A stretch of 64,000 nt of DNA from assembly GCF_015714725.1 (NCBI RefSeq), contig NZ_WBKM01000242.1, forward strand, positions 26,378 through 90,377, in the 5' to 3' direction. Every line of letters begins with the position of its first letter. Position 1 is the first letter of the stretch. This DNA is from Nostoc sp. WHI (lineage in GTDB: Bacteria > Cyanobacteriota > Cyanobacteriia > Cyanobacteriales > Nostocaceae). Positions 25,953 to 34,784 of this stretch are shown here, one piece after another. The translations under genes were made by a program, and so were the position numbers. The notes below the pieces were generated by a model. That model was not told the DNA's origin. It searched no databases and saw only the letters and a program-made list of their open reading frames with translations.

Positions 25953-26861
25953 CTACTCCTCTTCCCCTCCTACCTGATCCCCGCGTTCCAATTCCCAAAG
26001 AATTTGATTTCCTTCACGGCGGACTCGTGACACTATCCAGTTCCGCCAGCGCCATTGATCTCCACGACTAGTAACAGCGCTGGCGTGGACATCCATCAAG
26101 TCTGCTAACTCAGAACTGGAGATTAAGTAGCCTTTTTCGGAAATTTCGTCAGCGATACGCAGGGTTTCGACCAAGCTGCGGAGTTGCAAAACCCTCATTT
26201 CTGAAGGTTTTTCATCGGTTGCGGCCGCACTTGTCCCAGTTGATGGTTCCATAACAGTTATTTCTGATGCAGAAGTACTGACTTTTTGTATACTTTGGTT
26301 AATTATTCTAAGGGTTTTTTCAGGATCAGCTACTTTTGCTACATCTAGTTCATTTGGGGAAGGTAAAGATTGATAAAAACTTGTAGGAGTTAATTCTTGT
26401 AGGGAAGGGATTTTACCACTGGCATAGGTGCGAGCGATCGCATCACAGCGTTCGTTACCTATGTTACCAGAATGTCCCCTGACGTGTTGCCATTTTACCT
26501 GCTGGGTATTGAGTTCATCGAGAGTTTCCAAAAGGTCTTGGTTTTGGACGGGTTTCCCATCTGACTTTTTCCAGCCTTTCTTTTTCCAGCCTTTCACCCA
26601 TTTGGTAACGCAGTTAATCAGGTATTCACTATCGGTATGAAGGGTAATGGATTCAGATTGTTGAGATGTTTGCAGGAATTGGAGGGCGGCGATCGCAGCT
26701 TGCATTTCCATTTTATTATTGGTGGTATGAGGAGATGCATCGCCCATTTCGTGGATTGAACCATCGCTGAAGTAAACGACAACACCCCAACCACCAGGGC
26801 CAGGATTGCCGGTGCAAGCACCATCGGTGTATATGCTTTGAATTGTGGGTTGAGTGGACAT
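25953..26861 (-). CDS. rnhA: Ribonuclease HI with cyanobacterial C-terminal extension
   Basis: The first ~150 residues are RNase HI, which degrades RNA in RNA-DNA hybrids. All four acidic residues are present: D13 in YTDGACTGNPGPGGWG, E52 in NNKMEMQAAI, D77 in LHTDSEYL and D140 in GNERCDAIAR. The basic handle (VKGWKKKGWKK) and the catalytic-loop His (WQHVRGHSG) are also there. Residues ~160-302 form an extension with a linker and a domain (LRSLVETLRIADEISEKGYL, SSELADLMDVHASAVTSRGD) that looks like a winged helix and is shared by cyanobacterial homologues. It lies 41 bp after the gene at 26903 and may be co-transcribed. Confidence 0.92.
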   Translation of the reverse strand: MSTQPTIQSIYTDGACTGNPGPGGWGVVVYFSDGSIHEMGDASPHTTNNKMEMQAAIAALQFLQTSQQSESITLHTDSEYLINCVTKWVKGWKKKGWKKSDGKPVQNQDLLETLDELNTQQVKWQHVRGHSGNIGNERCDAIARTYASGKIPSLQELTPTSFYQSLPSPNELDVAKVADPEKTLRIINQSIQKVSTSASEITVMEPSTGTSAAATDEKPSEMRVLQLRSLVETLRIADEISEKGYLISSSELADLMDVHASAVTSRGDQWRWRNWIVSRVRREGNQILWELERGDQVGGEEE

Positions 26862-26902
26862 GTTTAAGGTATCGAACCGCAGAGGGCGCTAAAAGAGAGT
26901 TA

Positions 26903-28306
26903 TTAGCGGCGAAAACGCAGGCTAATAAAGATTAGCACAGCAAAGAAGACACCGATGCCTACACTCCAACCAAAAACTTCAGCCCGAAAGCGGAGATTTT
27001 GTTGGTAATTGTTGGGTTGGGCGAGAATGACGGCGGAGGCTATTTGACTGGTTGCGAGTCCAACACCTGCGATCGCTATAGTGGTATTGAGGGTGCGATC
27101 GCTTTTAGTTTGCTCTAGGTCGATAATACCTTGGATAGTATTATTCAGATTTTGTAGTAAGGTTAATCCAGGGCTGAGAATCGCATAATCTGCTTCTACT
27201 TGTCGCTGATATTTTTTGGCATAGATTTCACTCTCGCTAAACTCTTTGAGAAATTTTAAGTCACTACTTGGATATTTTTGCTCGATGTCTGCTAAATGAG
27301 ATTTATAATTTTCTAAGTTTAACTGAATTGTCCGGCTTTGATTTTCTAGATAGTTTAAGGCAATCGTGTAGTCTGATAAGTTGATTAAATTATTTGTCAG
27401 ACTTGCTTGTAGTTTGCTTAATTTTAGGCTATTGGTTTGTAGTAGCTTTGGTAAGTCGCTTGTCTGCTGAATCGATGGTTGAATTTCGATATATTCTTTT
27501 TTGAGAATCTGTTTTTGATAGCGACTTTGATAGTATGACCAAACTACTTTATGACGGTATTGCCATAAACGCAGAAAATCATAATATACACTTTGTACCT
27601 GCTTGCTCATTTCATCTGGTGAAATATGTTCGGGAAACAACCAGATTAAAATGTGATATCTTGATTTTCTAAACTCATCCCAAAATTCTTTACCATTTAC
27701 GCCTAAATTTTGTGGACAATACCACAATTCAAAAATCGTTCCTTCTTCTAACTTACCTTTGCCAATAAAATCCCGTTGCCATTTGTAATCGCTGACAATT
27801 TTGGTGTAACATTCTTTGGCTATTTCTTCAATTTCTACTTCTGTTTTAGTGCTGGTTAGCTTTCCCCAAAGTAACCAAGTTTGTCCAATTGTGCCTGTTT
27901 GCTGAGATAGGCGATTAGTAATTTCCTCTTTGAGTTTCCAAAAAGGTGCATCGTCGATATCTTGAGGAATATAATTAGGTTTACCGTTAGCATCCCGTTT
28001 ACCAGAATAATCAACTTGGAGTGTGTAAGTATCACCAATTTGCAACGCATGGTAATAGCCATCTAGGGGTGATGGAAATTCTCTAGTTTGACCTTTTCCG
28101 AGCAACTCAATTACATCTTCACCATTATCTTTATGCTTCAGAAATTCTCTGTACTTTTCCTGAAAACTTGTTTCTTCTAGATCGCCATATATTTTCCGAC
28201 AAAAATTTTCACAATTCTTGTTTAATTTTGTCTCATCTTCTCCTAAACCATCTTTTAAATCGTAGAGGAATAAATCAATACTGGGATAAATAATCTTTTC
28301 AACCAT
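26903..28306 (-). CDS. Membrane-anchored protein of the CHAT operon, unknown function
   Basis: 467 residues with no signal peptide. Residues 1-270 are a soluble alpha/beta part rich in aromatic and charged residues (YHALQIGDTYTLQVDYSG, WYCPQNLGVNGKEFWDEF). Residues ~280-400 form a coiled coil (SLKLSKLQASLTNNLINLSD). Two C-terminal membrane helices follow (NTTIAIAGVGLATSQIASAV; SVGIGVFFAVLIFISLRF). The topology, cytoplasmic domain plus hairpin anchor, suggests a membrane effector or receptor. It overlaps the preceding small gene by 8 bp and follows a CHAT protease gene, so it could be that protease's substrate or partner. The family is not known to me. Confidence 0.6.
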   Translation of the reverse strand: MVEKIIYPSIDLFLYDLKDGLGEDETKLNKNCENFCRKIYGDLEETSFQEKYREFLKHKDNGEDVIELLGKGQTREFPSPLDGYYHALQIGDTYTLQVDYSGKRDANGKPNYIPQDIDDAPFWKLKEEITNRLSQQTGTIGQTWLLWGKLTSTKTEVEIEEIAKECYTKIVSDYKWQRDFIGKGKLEEGTIFELWYCPQNLGVNGKEFWDEFRKSRYHILIWLFPEHISPDEMSKQVQSVYYDFLRLWQYRHKVVWSYYQSRYQKQILKKEYIEIQPSIQQTSDLPKLLQTNSLKLSKLQASLTNNLINLSDYTIALNYLENQSRTIQLNLENYKSHLADIEQKYPSSDLKFLKEFSESEIYAKKYQRQVEADYAILSPGLTLLQNLNNTIQGIIDLEQTKSDRTLNTTIAIAGVGLATSQIASAVILAQPNNYQQNLRFRAEVFGWSVGIGVFFAVLIFISLRFRR

Positions 28307-28700
28307 TTCCTATCCTGCCATTAATATAATCTCGAACCCTTTCCAGGAAATTTGGTTCTACAGCTTTTTTAGCAGCAGATACCGAATTATTGTTACTAAA
28401 AACATTAATTGCTGCGTTCGTCAATTCCCTAGTAGGCTCAGTTGGTAAAGGCAGAGGTTTTAAACCTTTAGTACGTTCGCCAACATTTTTGTCAATTGTA
28501 GCAAGTTCTGTTTGATAAACTTTATCTAAAGGTAGATAACTTGCAGCGATCGCATCTAAATTTCCGATATTATTTTGATCTATTATTAGGGCTTTGCTGA
28601 TGTCATTTAGCTGAGTTTGGATATTGTTTGGTAAAGGTTCGTCCAATTGTGTGAGGGCTGTAAGAAAGGCTGTCAGAGTAATTATGTTGTTAGGTTTCAT
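28299..28700 (-). CDS. Small protein of the CHAT operon
   Basis: The frame is open to 28901 but overlaps the CHAT gene there. The ATG at 28700 (MKPNNIITLTAFLTALTQLD) gives 133 residues clear of it. The start is a short hydrophobic helix rather than a cleavable signal. The rest is helical, with a conserved-looking FLERVRDYINGRIGNG end and an 8-bp overlap into the next gene. It lies between the CHAT protease and the membrane protein and is probably translated with them. An adaptor or inhibitor role is a guess from position only. Confidence 0.6.
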   Translation of the reverse strand: MKPNNIITLTAFLTALTQLDEPLPNNIQTQLNDISKALIIDQNNIGNLDAIAASYLPLDKVYQTELATIDKNVGERTKGLKPLPLPTEPTRELTNAAINVFSNNNSVSAAKKAVEPNFLERVRDYINGRIGNG

Positions 28701-28770
28701 AGGGATTTTTTTAGAGGCATTTATTAATGTCTCACGCAAAGGCGCAAAGACGCAAAGAAGAAAATAAATT

Positions 28771-30459
28771 TTATTTGCCAGTAATTGTGAAAGCTGCCCA
28801 ATAGTAGGGATGTTGAAAAGGTTGTTGTTTTTTTTCTGATAATTCCATTTGACTAATTTGATTGAGTTTTCTTCTGATGAAAGGGCGGAGAGGCTTTTCA
28901 TCTGATGGTAACTTAGGCAAGATTACTCGATAAATTCTTTCGAGTTGACTAAATGTTAAATTACGTAACCATTTTGTTGCTTTATTGAGGGCAACTGCTG
29001 GCGATTTGCCTTTCTTTATTTGCCAATAAAAGTAAATCATTAAAAAACTACTAGCATCGTCAGTCACAGTCCACAATGTACTAACAACATCGGTAACACC
29101 TTGATAGAGAAAAGCACTGACCAAACCAACATATTCAGCAGTGATAGTTTGGTTGCTAGTGATGGCAGTTTCACAAGATGAAAGGCTAACTAGTTGATAT
29201 CCTCTGAGGTTCTCAATATTGCAAATTTCCTCTAAAGTCAGAAACTCTTTACCGCTTAGAGCCAAAGCAGATTGTTTAGGATTATCAAAGTTATAGGTGC
29301 TATGTCCTGTAAAGTGAAAAATACTGTAACTATCTTTTAGGGCTGCTTTAAGTGTGGTATTTGTCGCGGCTTCTCCAGAAATTCCCTTCGGCGTAGGGTT
29401 TTGGAATAGCTGGGTAATAGCAGCAGATTCGATTTCTGCATGAGGCAAAATAGGAAAACCTTCACTGTCGGGATATTCTACACTTAATAAGGGCAATTCA
29501 GCGATTGCTCGAAGATTTGTTTGCTTTAAGCTTTGTAAGGTAATACCTATTTGGGCGCTAGGTAAATAAGTGATGGTGAAGTTATCTGTAAATATTGCAT
29601 GGAGTGGTAAGCGGTGTAAATCACGATGAGGAATGAGAATTAAGTTTGTGATGCCCTTTAATTCCTCTTGAATAGCAGAAATATTGAGGATGTTTTTCAA
29701 CTCCTCAAATTTATCTGGCATCAACTGTCGCCAAGCTTGGTTTTTGTGGCTTTGTTCGTCTTTCGCCTTGTCTCGATAATCGGTATATTGTTGATTCCAA
29801 TTTTTCACCCAGTTTTCAAAATCTTGTAAGCGTCGCGCCTGAGTTAGAAACTCGGTTTCTCCTGGGACAATTGGCGATCGCGCGTTGTGTTTTAGGATGA
29901 AGGTGTGTAAGGCGTAAGAACTGAGATGCCAATAAACAATAGCAGTTGAGGGATTAAGCAGTTGTTGCATTTCTGAATAGCTGAGAGATGAACTTTCATC
30001 ACTCCATCCATCCAAAAGCCAACGCAAGCAGGTATTTTTGCCCTCTTCCGCTAATTCAATCGCTTGCAGCAAATCTCCAGACTGCACAGCTAAATCAACA
30101 GTTAACTGCTGAATCCAGGCAAATTTTAGAGCTAGTTGTTTTTTACTTTGATCAGAGCGATTTGGTTCATTTAATAAACGCCGTAACAAATCAGTACCCT
30201 GTCGCTGGAGTTCTGTAGCTTCGGCTGTTTCCTGCAAATCTAACTGGACGCGAATTAAGTCTTGCAAAACCTCTAGATGCAACTCAGGAAAATCTGTTGC
30301 TGTGAGAGTTTGCAGTGCCATTTCGTAACTGTTGACGGCTTTGTGCCAAAAATAGCGGGCGTTAGAATTTCCTCGCCCTTGGAAGTAATGAGCATTACCT
30401 ATGCTTTGATGTAATTCCCCCCAACTTTCTGGGTGGGTGTCTTGGGGGCAATGCTTCAA
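28771..30459 (-). CDS. CHAT-domain (caspase-like) protease with TPR remnants, 5'-truncated
   Basis: Residues ~1-230 are TPR/helical repeats (WGELHQSIGNAHYFQGRG, LQAIELAEEGKNTCLRWLL). The last ~330 residues are a CHAT domain: the catalytic His is in HFTGHSTYN (~385) and the Cys in LVSLSSCET (~429), followed by VVSTLWTVTDDASSFLM and the final HPYYWAAFTITG. CHAT proteases act in cyanobacterial signalling and defence, cleaving partner proteins. The frame stays open and TPR-like upstream of the ATG (GYEGKLASFEEG, to about 30516) until it meets the end of the tnpB element. The original N-terminus is therefore lost and the present start is doubtful. The protease domain itself looks intact. Confidence 0.8.
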   Translation of the reverse strand: MKHCPQDTHPESWGELHQSIGNAHYFQGRGNSNARYFWHKAVNSYEMALQTLTATDFPELHLEVLQDLIRVQLDLQETAEATELQRQGTDLLRRLLNEPNRSDQSKKQLALKFAWIQQLTVDLAVQSGDLLQAIELAEEGKNTCLRWLLDGWSDESSSLSYSEMQQLLNPSTAIVYWHLSSYALHTFILKHNARSPIVPGETEFLTQARRLQDFENWVKNWNQQYTDYRDKAKDEQSHKNQAWRQLMPDKFEELKNILNISAIQEELKGITNLILIPHRDLHRLPLHAIFTDNFTITYLPSAQIGITLQSLKQTNLRAIAELPLLSVEYPDSEGFPILPHAEIESAAITQLFQNPTPKGISGEAATNTTLKAALKDSYSIFHFTGHSTYNFDNPKQSALALSGKEFLTLEEICNIENLRGYQLVSLSSCETAITSNQTITAEYVGLVSAFLYQGVTDVVSTLWTVTDDASSFLMIYFYWQIKKGKSPAVALNKATKWLRNLTFSQLERIYRVILPKLPSDEKPLRPFIRRKLNQISQMELSEKKQQPFQHPYYWAAFTITGK

Positions 30460-30522
30460 TCCTTCCTCAAAGCTTGCTAATTTTCCCTCATAACCACGCT
30501 TGTTTAAATTAGGATTGGTGAA

Positions 30523-31752
30523 CTACCCCAACTTACCGAGTACGGTTGAAGTTGGGGCTTCTGTAATCATAGGGGAGTGCCTAAACTTAGACTTTCGTCC
30601 AAGAGTAGGGCTTACCTCCCCTCCTACAGCAGAGACGGCTGAACCTTCCGCCTTTATCATTCTGATGCCTTCTGCTCTAATATTTGTCGCGGCGTTCGCG
30701 TCCCTGTCATGATGAGTATTGCAATGAGGACAAGTCCACTCACGGACATCCAACAGCATCTCACCTATTTGATAGAAACAATTAGAACATAGTTTAGAAC
30801 TGGGGAACCATCTATCAATCTCAACTAACTTTGCACCAATGCGTTCTAGCTTGTAAGCTAAAAAGTTGGTGAATGTTCCCCACCCTACATCAGATATTGA
30901 TTTCGCCAATTTGTGATTACGAACCATGCCTTTAACATGAAGATTCTCTACTATGACAGCTTGGCTATCGCTGACCAACTTATAACTAAGTTTATGTAGA
31001 AAATCCTGCCGCGAATTACTAACTCGCTCGTACACCTTGGCAACAACTTTTCTATATCTATTTCTTGACTTACTTCCTTTCTGTTTACGTGCTAATTTTT
31101 TCTGCTTACGTTTGAGGTTAAACTCATGTTTGGCAAGGTGTCTAGGATTGTCGTAAAAAGAAACTTTTTTGCCGTCAGTGATGACAGCAAAGTGTTTTAA
31201 TCCTAGATCAATACCGTAAATTTTACCCTCTGAAACAATAGGATTTTCACCCTCTACTTCAGTCAGGATAGATGCGAGGTATTTACCAGAAGGTGTTTTG
31301 ATAACAGTGACAGTCTTTATTTTCCCCTCAATTAGTCGATGTATTTTGGCTTTGACTTCTCCTATGTTACCGGGAAGTTTTACATTACCATTTACAATCT
31401 TGACGTTTTGAGGATACTGGATAGACTGTTTGCCATGCTTAGATTTGAACTTAGGAAATCCAGCACGTTTCTCAAAAAAGTTTTTGTAGGCTGTAGTTAG
31501 ATTCAGTGTCATAGCCTGTAAAACTTGGCTGTAACAATCAGCTAACCACACAGTCTCTTCTGCCTTTTTGAGTGAAGGAAGAAACGCATTGAGTGCTACA
31601 CGGCTAAGTCCTTTGCCCGTCTCTTTGTAAGTCTCGATAGATTTATTTAGAGCGTAATTCCACCACCATCTAGCACACCCAAAAGTTTGAGCTAATTGGA
31701 TTTGTTGCTCAAGTGACGGATATAAACGGACTTGTACCACTTTGTGTAACAC
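30523..31752 (-). CDS. tnpB: TnpB, RNA-guided nuclease of an IS200/IS605-type element
   Basis: The GTG at 31752 is preceded by a strong Shine-Dalgarno (AAGGAGGTG, 8 nt upstream), so I place the start there (409 residues) although the frame is open further. The RuvC triad is complete: D182 in YGIDLGLKHFAV, E269 in IVENLHVKGM and D351 in HHDRDANAATN. The zinc knuckle is CSNC/CPHC (322-344). TnpB proteins are transposon-encoded, omega-RNA-guided DNA nucleases that help the element persist; the guide RNA usually overlaps the gene's 3' end and right end. The tail (SPTLGRKSKF ... TEAPTSTVLGKLG) reads through the end hairpin, as in related elements. No tnpA is present. Confidence 0.9.
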   Translation of the reverse strand: MLHKVVQVRLYPSLEQQIQLAQTFGCARWWWNYALNKSIETYKETGKGLSRVALNAFLPSLKKAEETVWLADCYSQVLQAMTLNLTTAYKNFFEKRAGFPKFKSKHGKQSIQYPQNVKIVNGNVKLPGNIGEVKAKIHRLIEGKIKTVTVIKTPSGKYLASILTEVEGENPIVSEGKIYGIDLGLKHFAVITDGKKVSFYDNPRHLAKHEFNLKRKQKKLARKQKGSKSRNRYRKVVAKVYERVSNSRQDFLHKLSYKLVSDSQAVIVENLHVKGMVRNHKLAKSISDVGWGTFTNFLAYKLERIGAKLVEIDRWFPSSKLCSNCFYQIGEMLLDVREWTCPHCNTHHDRDANAATNIRAEGIRMIKAEGSAVSAVGGEVSPTLGRKSKFRHSPMITEAPTSTVLGKLG

Positions 31753-31960
31753 TTCACTTTCACCTCCTTGATAGGAATACTCTACCACAAATGTATTTTA
31801 TGATAAAGTACTTAAACAAAATAATTAGGGATTCGTCATACATCCGAAATTTGTTTTTGCTTGATGCAAAAAATCAATTCCAGATGCAATCCTCATCCCC
31901 TGCTCCCTATCCCCACCTTATGAGTACATTGAAGGTGGGGACTTCCGCAACACGTTAAAA
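30524..31960 (-). mobile_element. tnpB-only IS200/IS605-type element
   Basis: Both ends carry a similar hairpin: CCCCAACTT...AAGTTGGGG at 30526-30557 and CCCCACCTT...AAGGTGGGG at 31911-31940, with a shared GTACnnnG-like loop. There is no tnpA, so the element would need a transposase in trans. The right end coincides with the point where the CHAT gene's coding sequence stops. The outer limits are estimated: the left-end homology with 36014-36064 runs to about 31960. Confidence 0.65.
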
Positions 31961-32215
31961 CATGACAACACTACAACCATCTCCTTCAGCCTGCTAAATA
32001 ATAGCTAGCATTCATTCGCTCTCACACATCAGCTTACAGAGTTATCACAGTAAGAGCTAGGAAGAATTTCTCTGCTTATAGTTTAATTGTACTACTTTAA
32101 ATTTTTACTTAGAGATTCGTAAAACTATCAATAACTTTTTGCAACTACCCCAAAGAGTTTTGGCAGTCCACTACAACGGGATTGTTATACCCAAATCAAA
32201 TGAATACCCCTTATT
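31961..32215. other. Intergenic, nothing recognised
   Basis: AT-rich sequence between the left end of the tnpB element and the stop of the PD-(D/E)XK gene. No ORF, RNA or repeat was seen. I looked here for the missing 5' part of the CHAT gene and did not find it. Confidence 0.5.
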
Positions 32216-33091
32216 TTAATCAAACTTTTTAACAATCATAGGCATTATATCCTCAAATTTTGTTTTTGTTAGAGAGCCTAGATACGCTTCTATATTCACG
32301 GCAAATGGAGGTACTATATTTACCTGATAAGGTTGTCGCCGTAAACCATCTAAAATGCCAAATCGCTGGCTTTGTGGCGCAAGATTTACAAGTTCTATCA
32401 GGTTCTCGAAATCAAAATCAAAAGAAAGGGCAAACTCAACTCCATCTGGGACTAGATTAATGAGTATGGAGAGCGTTTGGTCATCAACTCTAACTATATG
32501 GTCAATTGGAATTTCGTAGAATAAATATGCAATTTCCTGGTCAGTGTAGCCTAACTTATACAGATATATTCCATAATCAGGATATAGTTTCTTAGGTCTT
32601 GGTCGATAACTAAACACAGTATATGGAGATAACAGTTTCTCTACTTGTGGCCACTTATTTACAATATCTTGCAGGGCAACTCTAAAAATAGGTTCGATAT
32701 GACTGATGTGAAATACAACTAACTCATGACCATTGCATAAAGCGTATAAATCAACTCTGATTTCAGGATGAATTGCATAACTGTATACCTGTTCGCAGTT
32801 TACGCTATTCGTTATGTTTTGATCTGGGCGTTTTGCATCCAAGACCCAAGCAAACTTATTTTTTATACGTAACAAGTAATCTGGAACTATGTTTACCTTA
32901 TGTTTCTTTGATCCAATCATTACAAAGGGATGCAACAATGATTTACTCCGTATAATTTGAAACTCGCCCTGCGCTTGGTATCCCAAAGCGTGTAGCAGTG
33001 GAGTTATGAGTTCTTCACGAACAGAATCTTCTTTGAAATCAGGTGAGTTAAGAAGCTTGAAATCAAAATCTCTGAAGAAACACCAATTCAT
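32216..33091 (-). CDS. HSDR_N-type PD-(D/E)XK nuclease-like protein paired with an antitoxin
   Basis: Residues ~20-130 match the N-terminal nuclease domain of type I restriction enzymes: EELITPLLHALGYQ, then VNIVPDYLL with D71, VLDAKRP with D85-A-K87, and the Q-x-x-x-Y box (EQVYSY). The second acidic residue is Asp, not Glu, which is tolerated in the PD-(D/E)XK fold. Residues ~160-291 have no recognised domain (NLIELVNLAPQSQRFGILDG resembles part of an effector-associated helical domain). Its ATG overlaps the TGA of the upstream ParD-like gene (ATGA). It occupies the position of a toxin, so it could be a DNA-cutting toxin. A restriction-like accessory protein is the alternative. Confidence 0.7.
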   Translation of the reverse strand: MNWCFFRDFDFKLLNSPDFKEDSVREELITPLLHALGYQAQGEFQIIRSKSLLHPFVMIGSKKHKVNIVPDYLLRIKNKFAWVLDAKRPDQNITNSVNCEQVYSYAIHPEIRVDLYALCNGHELVVFHISHIEPIFRVALQDIVNKWPQVEKLLSPYTVFSYRPRPKKLYPDYGIYLYKLGYTDQEIAYLFYEIPIDHIVRVDDQTLSILINLVPDGVEFALSFDFDFENLIELVNLAPQSQRFGILDGLRRQPYQVNIVPPFAVNIEAYLGSLTKTKFEDIMPMIVKKFD

Positions 33092-33354
33092 CTCAAAGCC
33101 TCTTTTGCTTGCTTCAACTGTGTTAAAAGCTGATTCACAAAAGTTTCACCATCAATTCCTTCTCCTCTTTCTAGTGATACTATCCCTTCATGAATCTTAG
33201 TGCGAGTTTCTTCGAGCCATCCTTGGGAAGAAAGAGTCTCTTCTGCTAAAAGCCATAATGCAGTTTGAATTACTTCATCAACACTGTTAAATTTACCTGT
33301 TGCTAGCAAAACTTTAATTATTTGTTCTTGCTCTGGGCTGAACGTGATGCTCAT
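33088..33354 (-). CDS. ParD/CC2985-family antitoxin
   Basis: An 88-residue ribbon-helix-helix protein: SITFSPEQEQIIKVLLATGK, then FNSVDEVIQTALWLLAEE, typical of ParD-like antitoxins that repress their own operon. The C-terminal helix (FVNQLLTQLKQAKEALR) is the usual toxin-binding part. Normally a ParE/RelE toxin follows. Here the overlapping downstream gene is an HSDR_N-like protein. The four-base overlap indicates coupled translation and a functional pair. Confidence 0.85.
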   Translation of the reverse strand: MSITFSPEQEQIIKVLLATGKFNSVDEVIQTALWLLAEETLSSQGWLEETRTKIHEGIVSLERGEGIDGETFVNQLLTQLKQAKEALR

Positions 33355-33489
33355 AACGATTCCATCCTTGGCTTTTTCTATGATAAAGCGTTCATGAGTA
33401 AGATCCCTGATGTCTTAAGTTGGTTGACGCTTGAAGTAATCTTCCTAAAAACGGGAAAACTATGGTTACTCCCTAATGGGGAAATTTCC

Positions 33490-34122
33490 ATGAAAGTTCT
33501 GAATAGCAAAATGCTCAAAAAATCTCTGCTTAACTTTTTAATTTTGCCTTTTTCTCTAATGCCCTGGTTGTGCGCGGGAACACTTGTTGATTCCAAAGCT
33601 AATGCCTTACCAGGGCAAAGTACAGAGGAAGTAGGCACCTGGATTAAAGCACATCCAACACTCCGCCCCAGGAGTGGGGAGCAATTATTTGTGCAAAAAA
33701 CTGATACAGCTGCCCAACGATTCACTTTTCAAGCGTCGGTATTGCCTCCTGGTAGGGTGGAATTTTCCAAAGACCGGGGCAGAATTCGGACTGAGCGGAT
33801 TGCTATGTATGATGCTATTAACGGCATGACATTTGTGCGTCTCCAGGAATCCTTGCGGGTAATTTATGGTTTGGAGATTTATCAAGACTACGATCGCGCC
33901 CAAGTCGTGTACCAGTATCCCAACCAGAAGGTAATAAACTCGGCGCGTCTTGCCAAAACTCCAATTAGAGAAGCTTTAAAGGGAGAATTACGAGTAGGCG
34001 ATCGCTATGTGTATTGGATAGAAATTGCCCAACCTAAGATCGGCAAAGCTTTTACAGGTCAAATGACGATTTTGCTCAAAACTGACCTAGACAAGTTAGA
34101 AAGTGAACTGAAAATTCGTTAA
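33490..34122 (+). CDS. Secreted hypothetical protein
   Basis: The frame is open from 33322, but the ATG at 33490 gives a product starting with a signal peptide (KMLKKSLLNFLILPFSLMPW, cleavage probably near SKANA at ~35). The earlier region overlaps the divergent antitoxin gene. The mature ~175 residues contain no cysteine pairs or known motif (FTFQASVLPPGRVEFSKDRG, IRTERIAMYDAINGMTFVRL). It looks like a periplasmic beta-rich protein conserved in Nostocales. Its function is unknown. Confidence 0.65.
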   Translation: MKVLNSKMLKKSLLNFLILPFSLMPWLCAGTLVDSKANALPGQSTEEVGTWIKAHPTLRPRSGEQLFVQKTDTAAQRFTFQASVLPPGRVEFSKDRGRIRTERIAMYDAINGMTFVRLQESLRVIYGLEIYQDYDRAQVVYQYPNQKVINSARLAKTPIREALKGELRVGDRYVYWIEIAQPKIGKAFTGQMTILLKTDLDKLESELKIR

Positions 34123-34165
34123 TGAGCATTGGGCAAAACAGTACTAAGTGCTGAGTACTGAGTTA

Positions 34166-34534
34166 TTATCCCTTCTCCAACTCTACAGAAGCTAGGGTTC
34201 GCCATGTACCCGAAAAGATACTTTCAGATGCTAAGGAAATTCGTAGCAAATCTTCCTTCAGTAGTGGCGGCCAATCAATCCCAGCTTTACGTCCTGCGGC
34301 AAATAGCTGTTGCGCCTTAATGCTTAATTGATAAAGGGTCAAAGCCAGTTCTCGGTCTATGCTATTTGCATCTTTGAGGGCTTCAAACACCACTTTCAAT
34401 GCCAACAAAATCAAGGTGATCTGACCGGGTATCGGCGGTTTCCCCTGTTTCATCCGCGTTAACAGCGCATCTGGGTTTTCCTCGGTTGTGATTGTGTGAT
34501 CTATGAGGAGTTTCCGAGCTGTTTCGTAATTCAT
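34166..34534 (-). CDS. Conserved hypothetical cytoplasmic protein
   Basis: 122 residues, mostly helical (PGQITLILLALKVVFEALKD, RELALTLYQLSIKAQQLFAA), with a clean ATG. The helical bundle with an internal WPPLLKEDLLRI segment is of a type seen in cyanobacterial proteins of unknown function. No catalytic residues are evident. It is convergent with the secreted protein gene. Confidence 0.6.
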   Translation of the reverse strand: MNYETARKLLIDHTITTEENPDALLTRMKQGKPPIPGQITLILLALKVVFEALKDANSIDRELALTLYQLSIKAQQLFAAGRKAGIDWPPLLKEDLLRISLASESIFSGTWRTLASVELEKG

Positions 34535-34784
34535 GTGGTCAGTTTAGCATCCATTTTTGCTCGGCAGGAATACTTAGTTGAAAGTTATAAAACTGGTTTT
34601 TGGTTATTTATAGCAATCTTACGAGATTTGTGAAAATATTTGCTAGAAAGCGCACAATTACCTACTTAATGAGTCTCACTTAGCTGTGAAGAGGATGAGG
34701 GAGGATTGGTGATGCTCTAAGTTAACCAGATAGATTGAGTATAATACCTTTGATAAATACACCTCGCTTGGAATAAAAAGAAAA

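Noticed and set aside
28701..28901. Upstream start extending the small CHAT-operon protein to 200 residues
   Set aside because: The extension overlaps the CHAT gene's C-terminal coding region and is not protein-like; ATG at 28700 is preferred.
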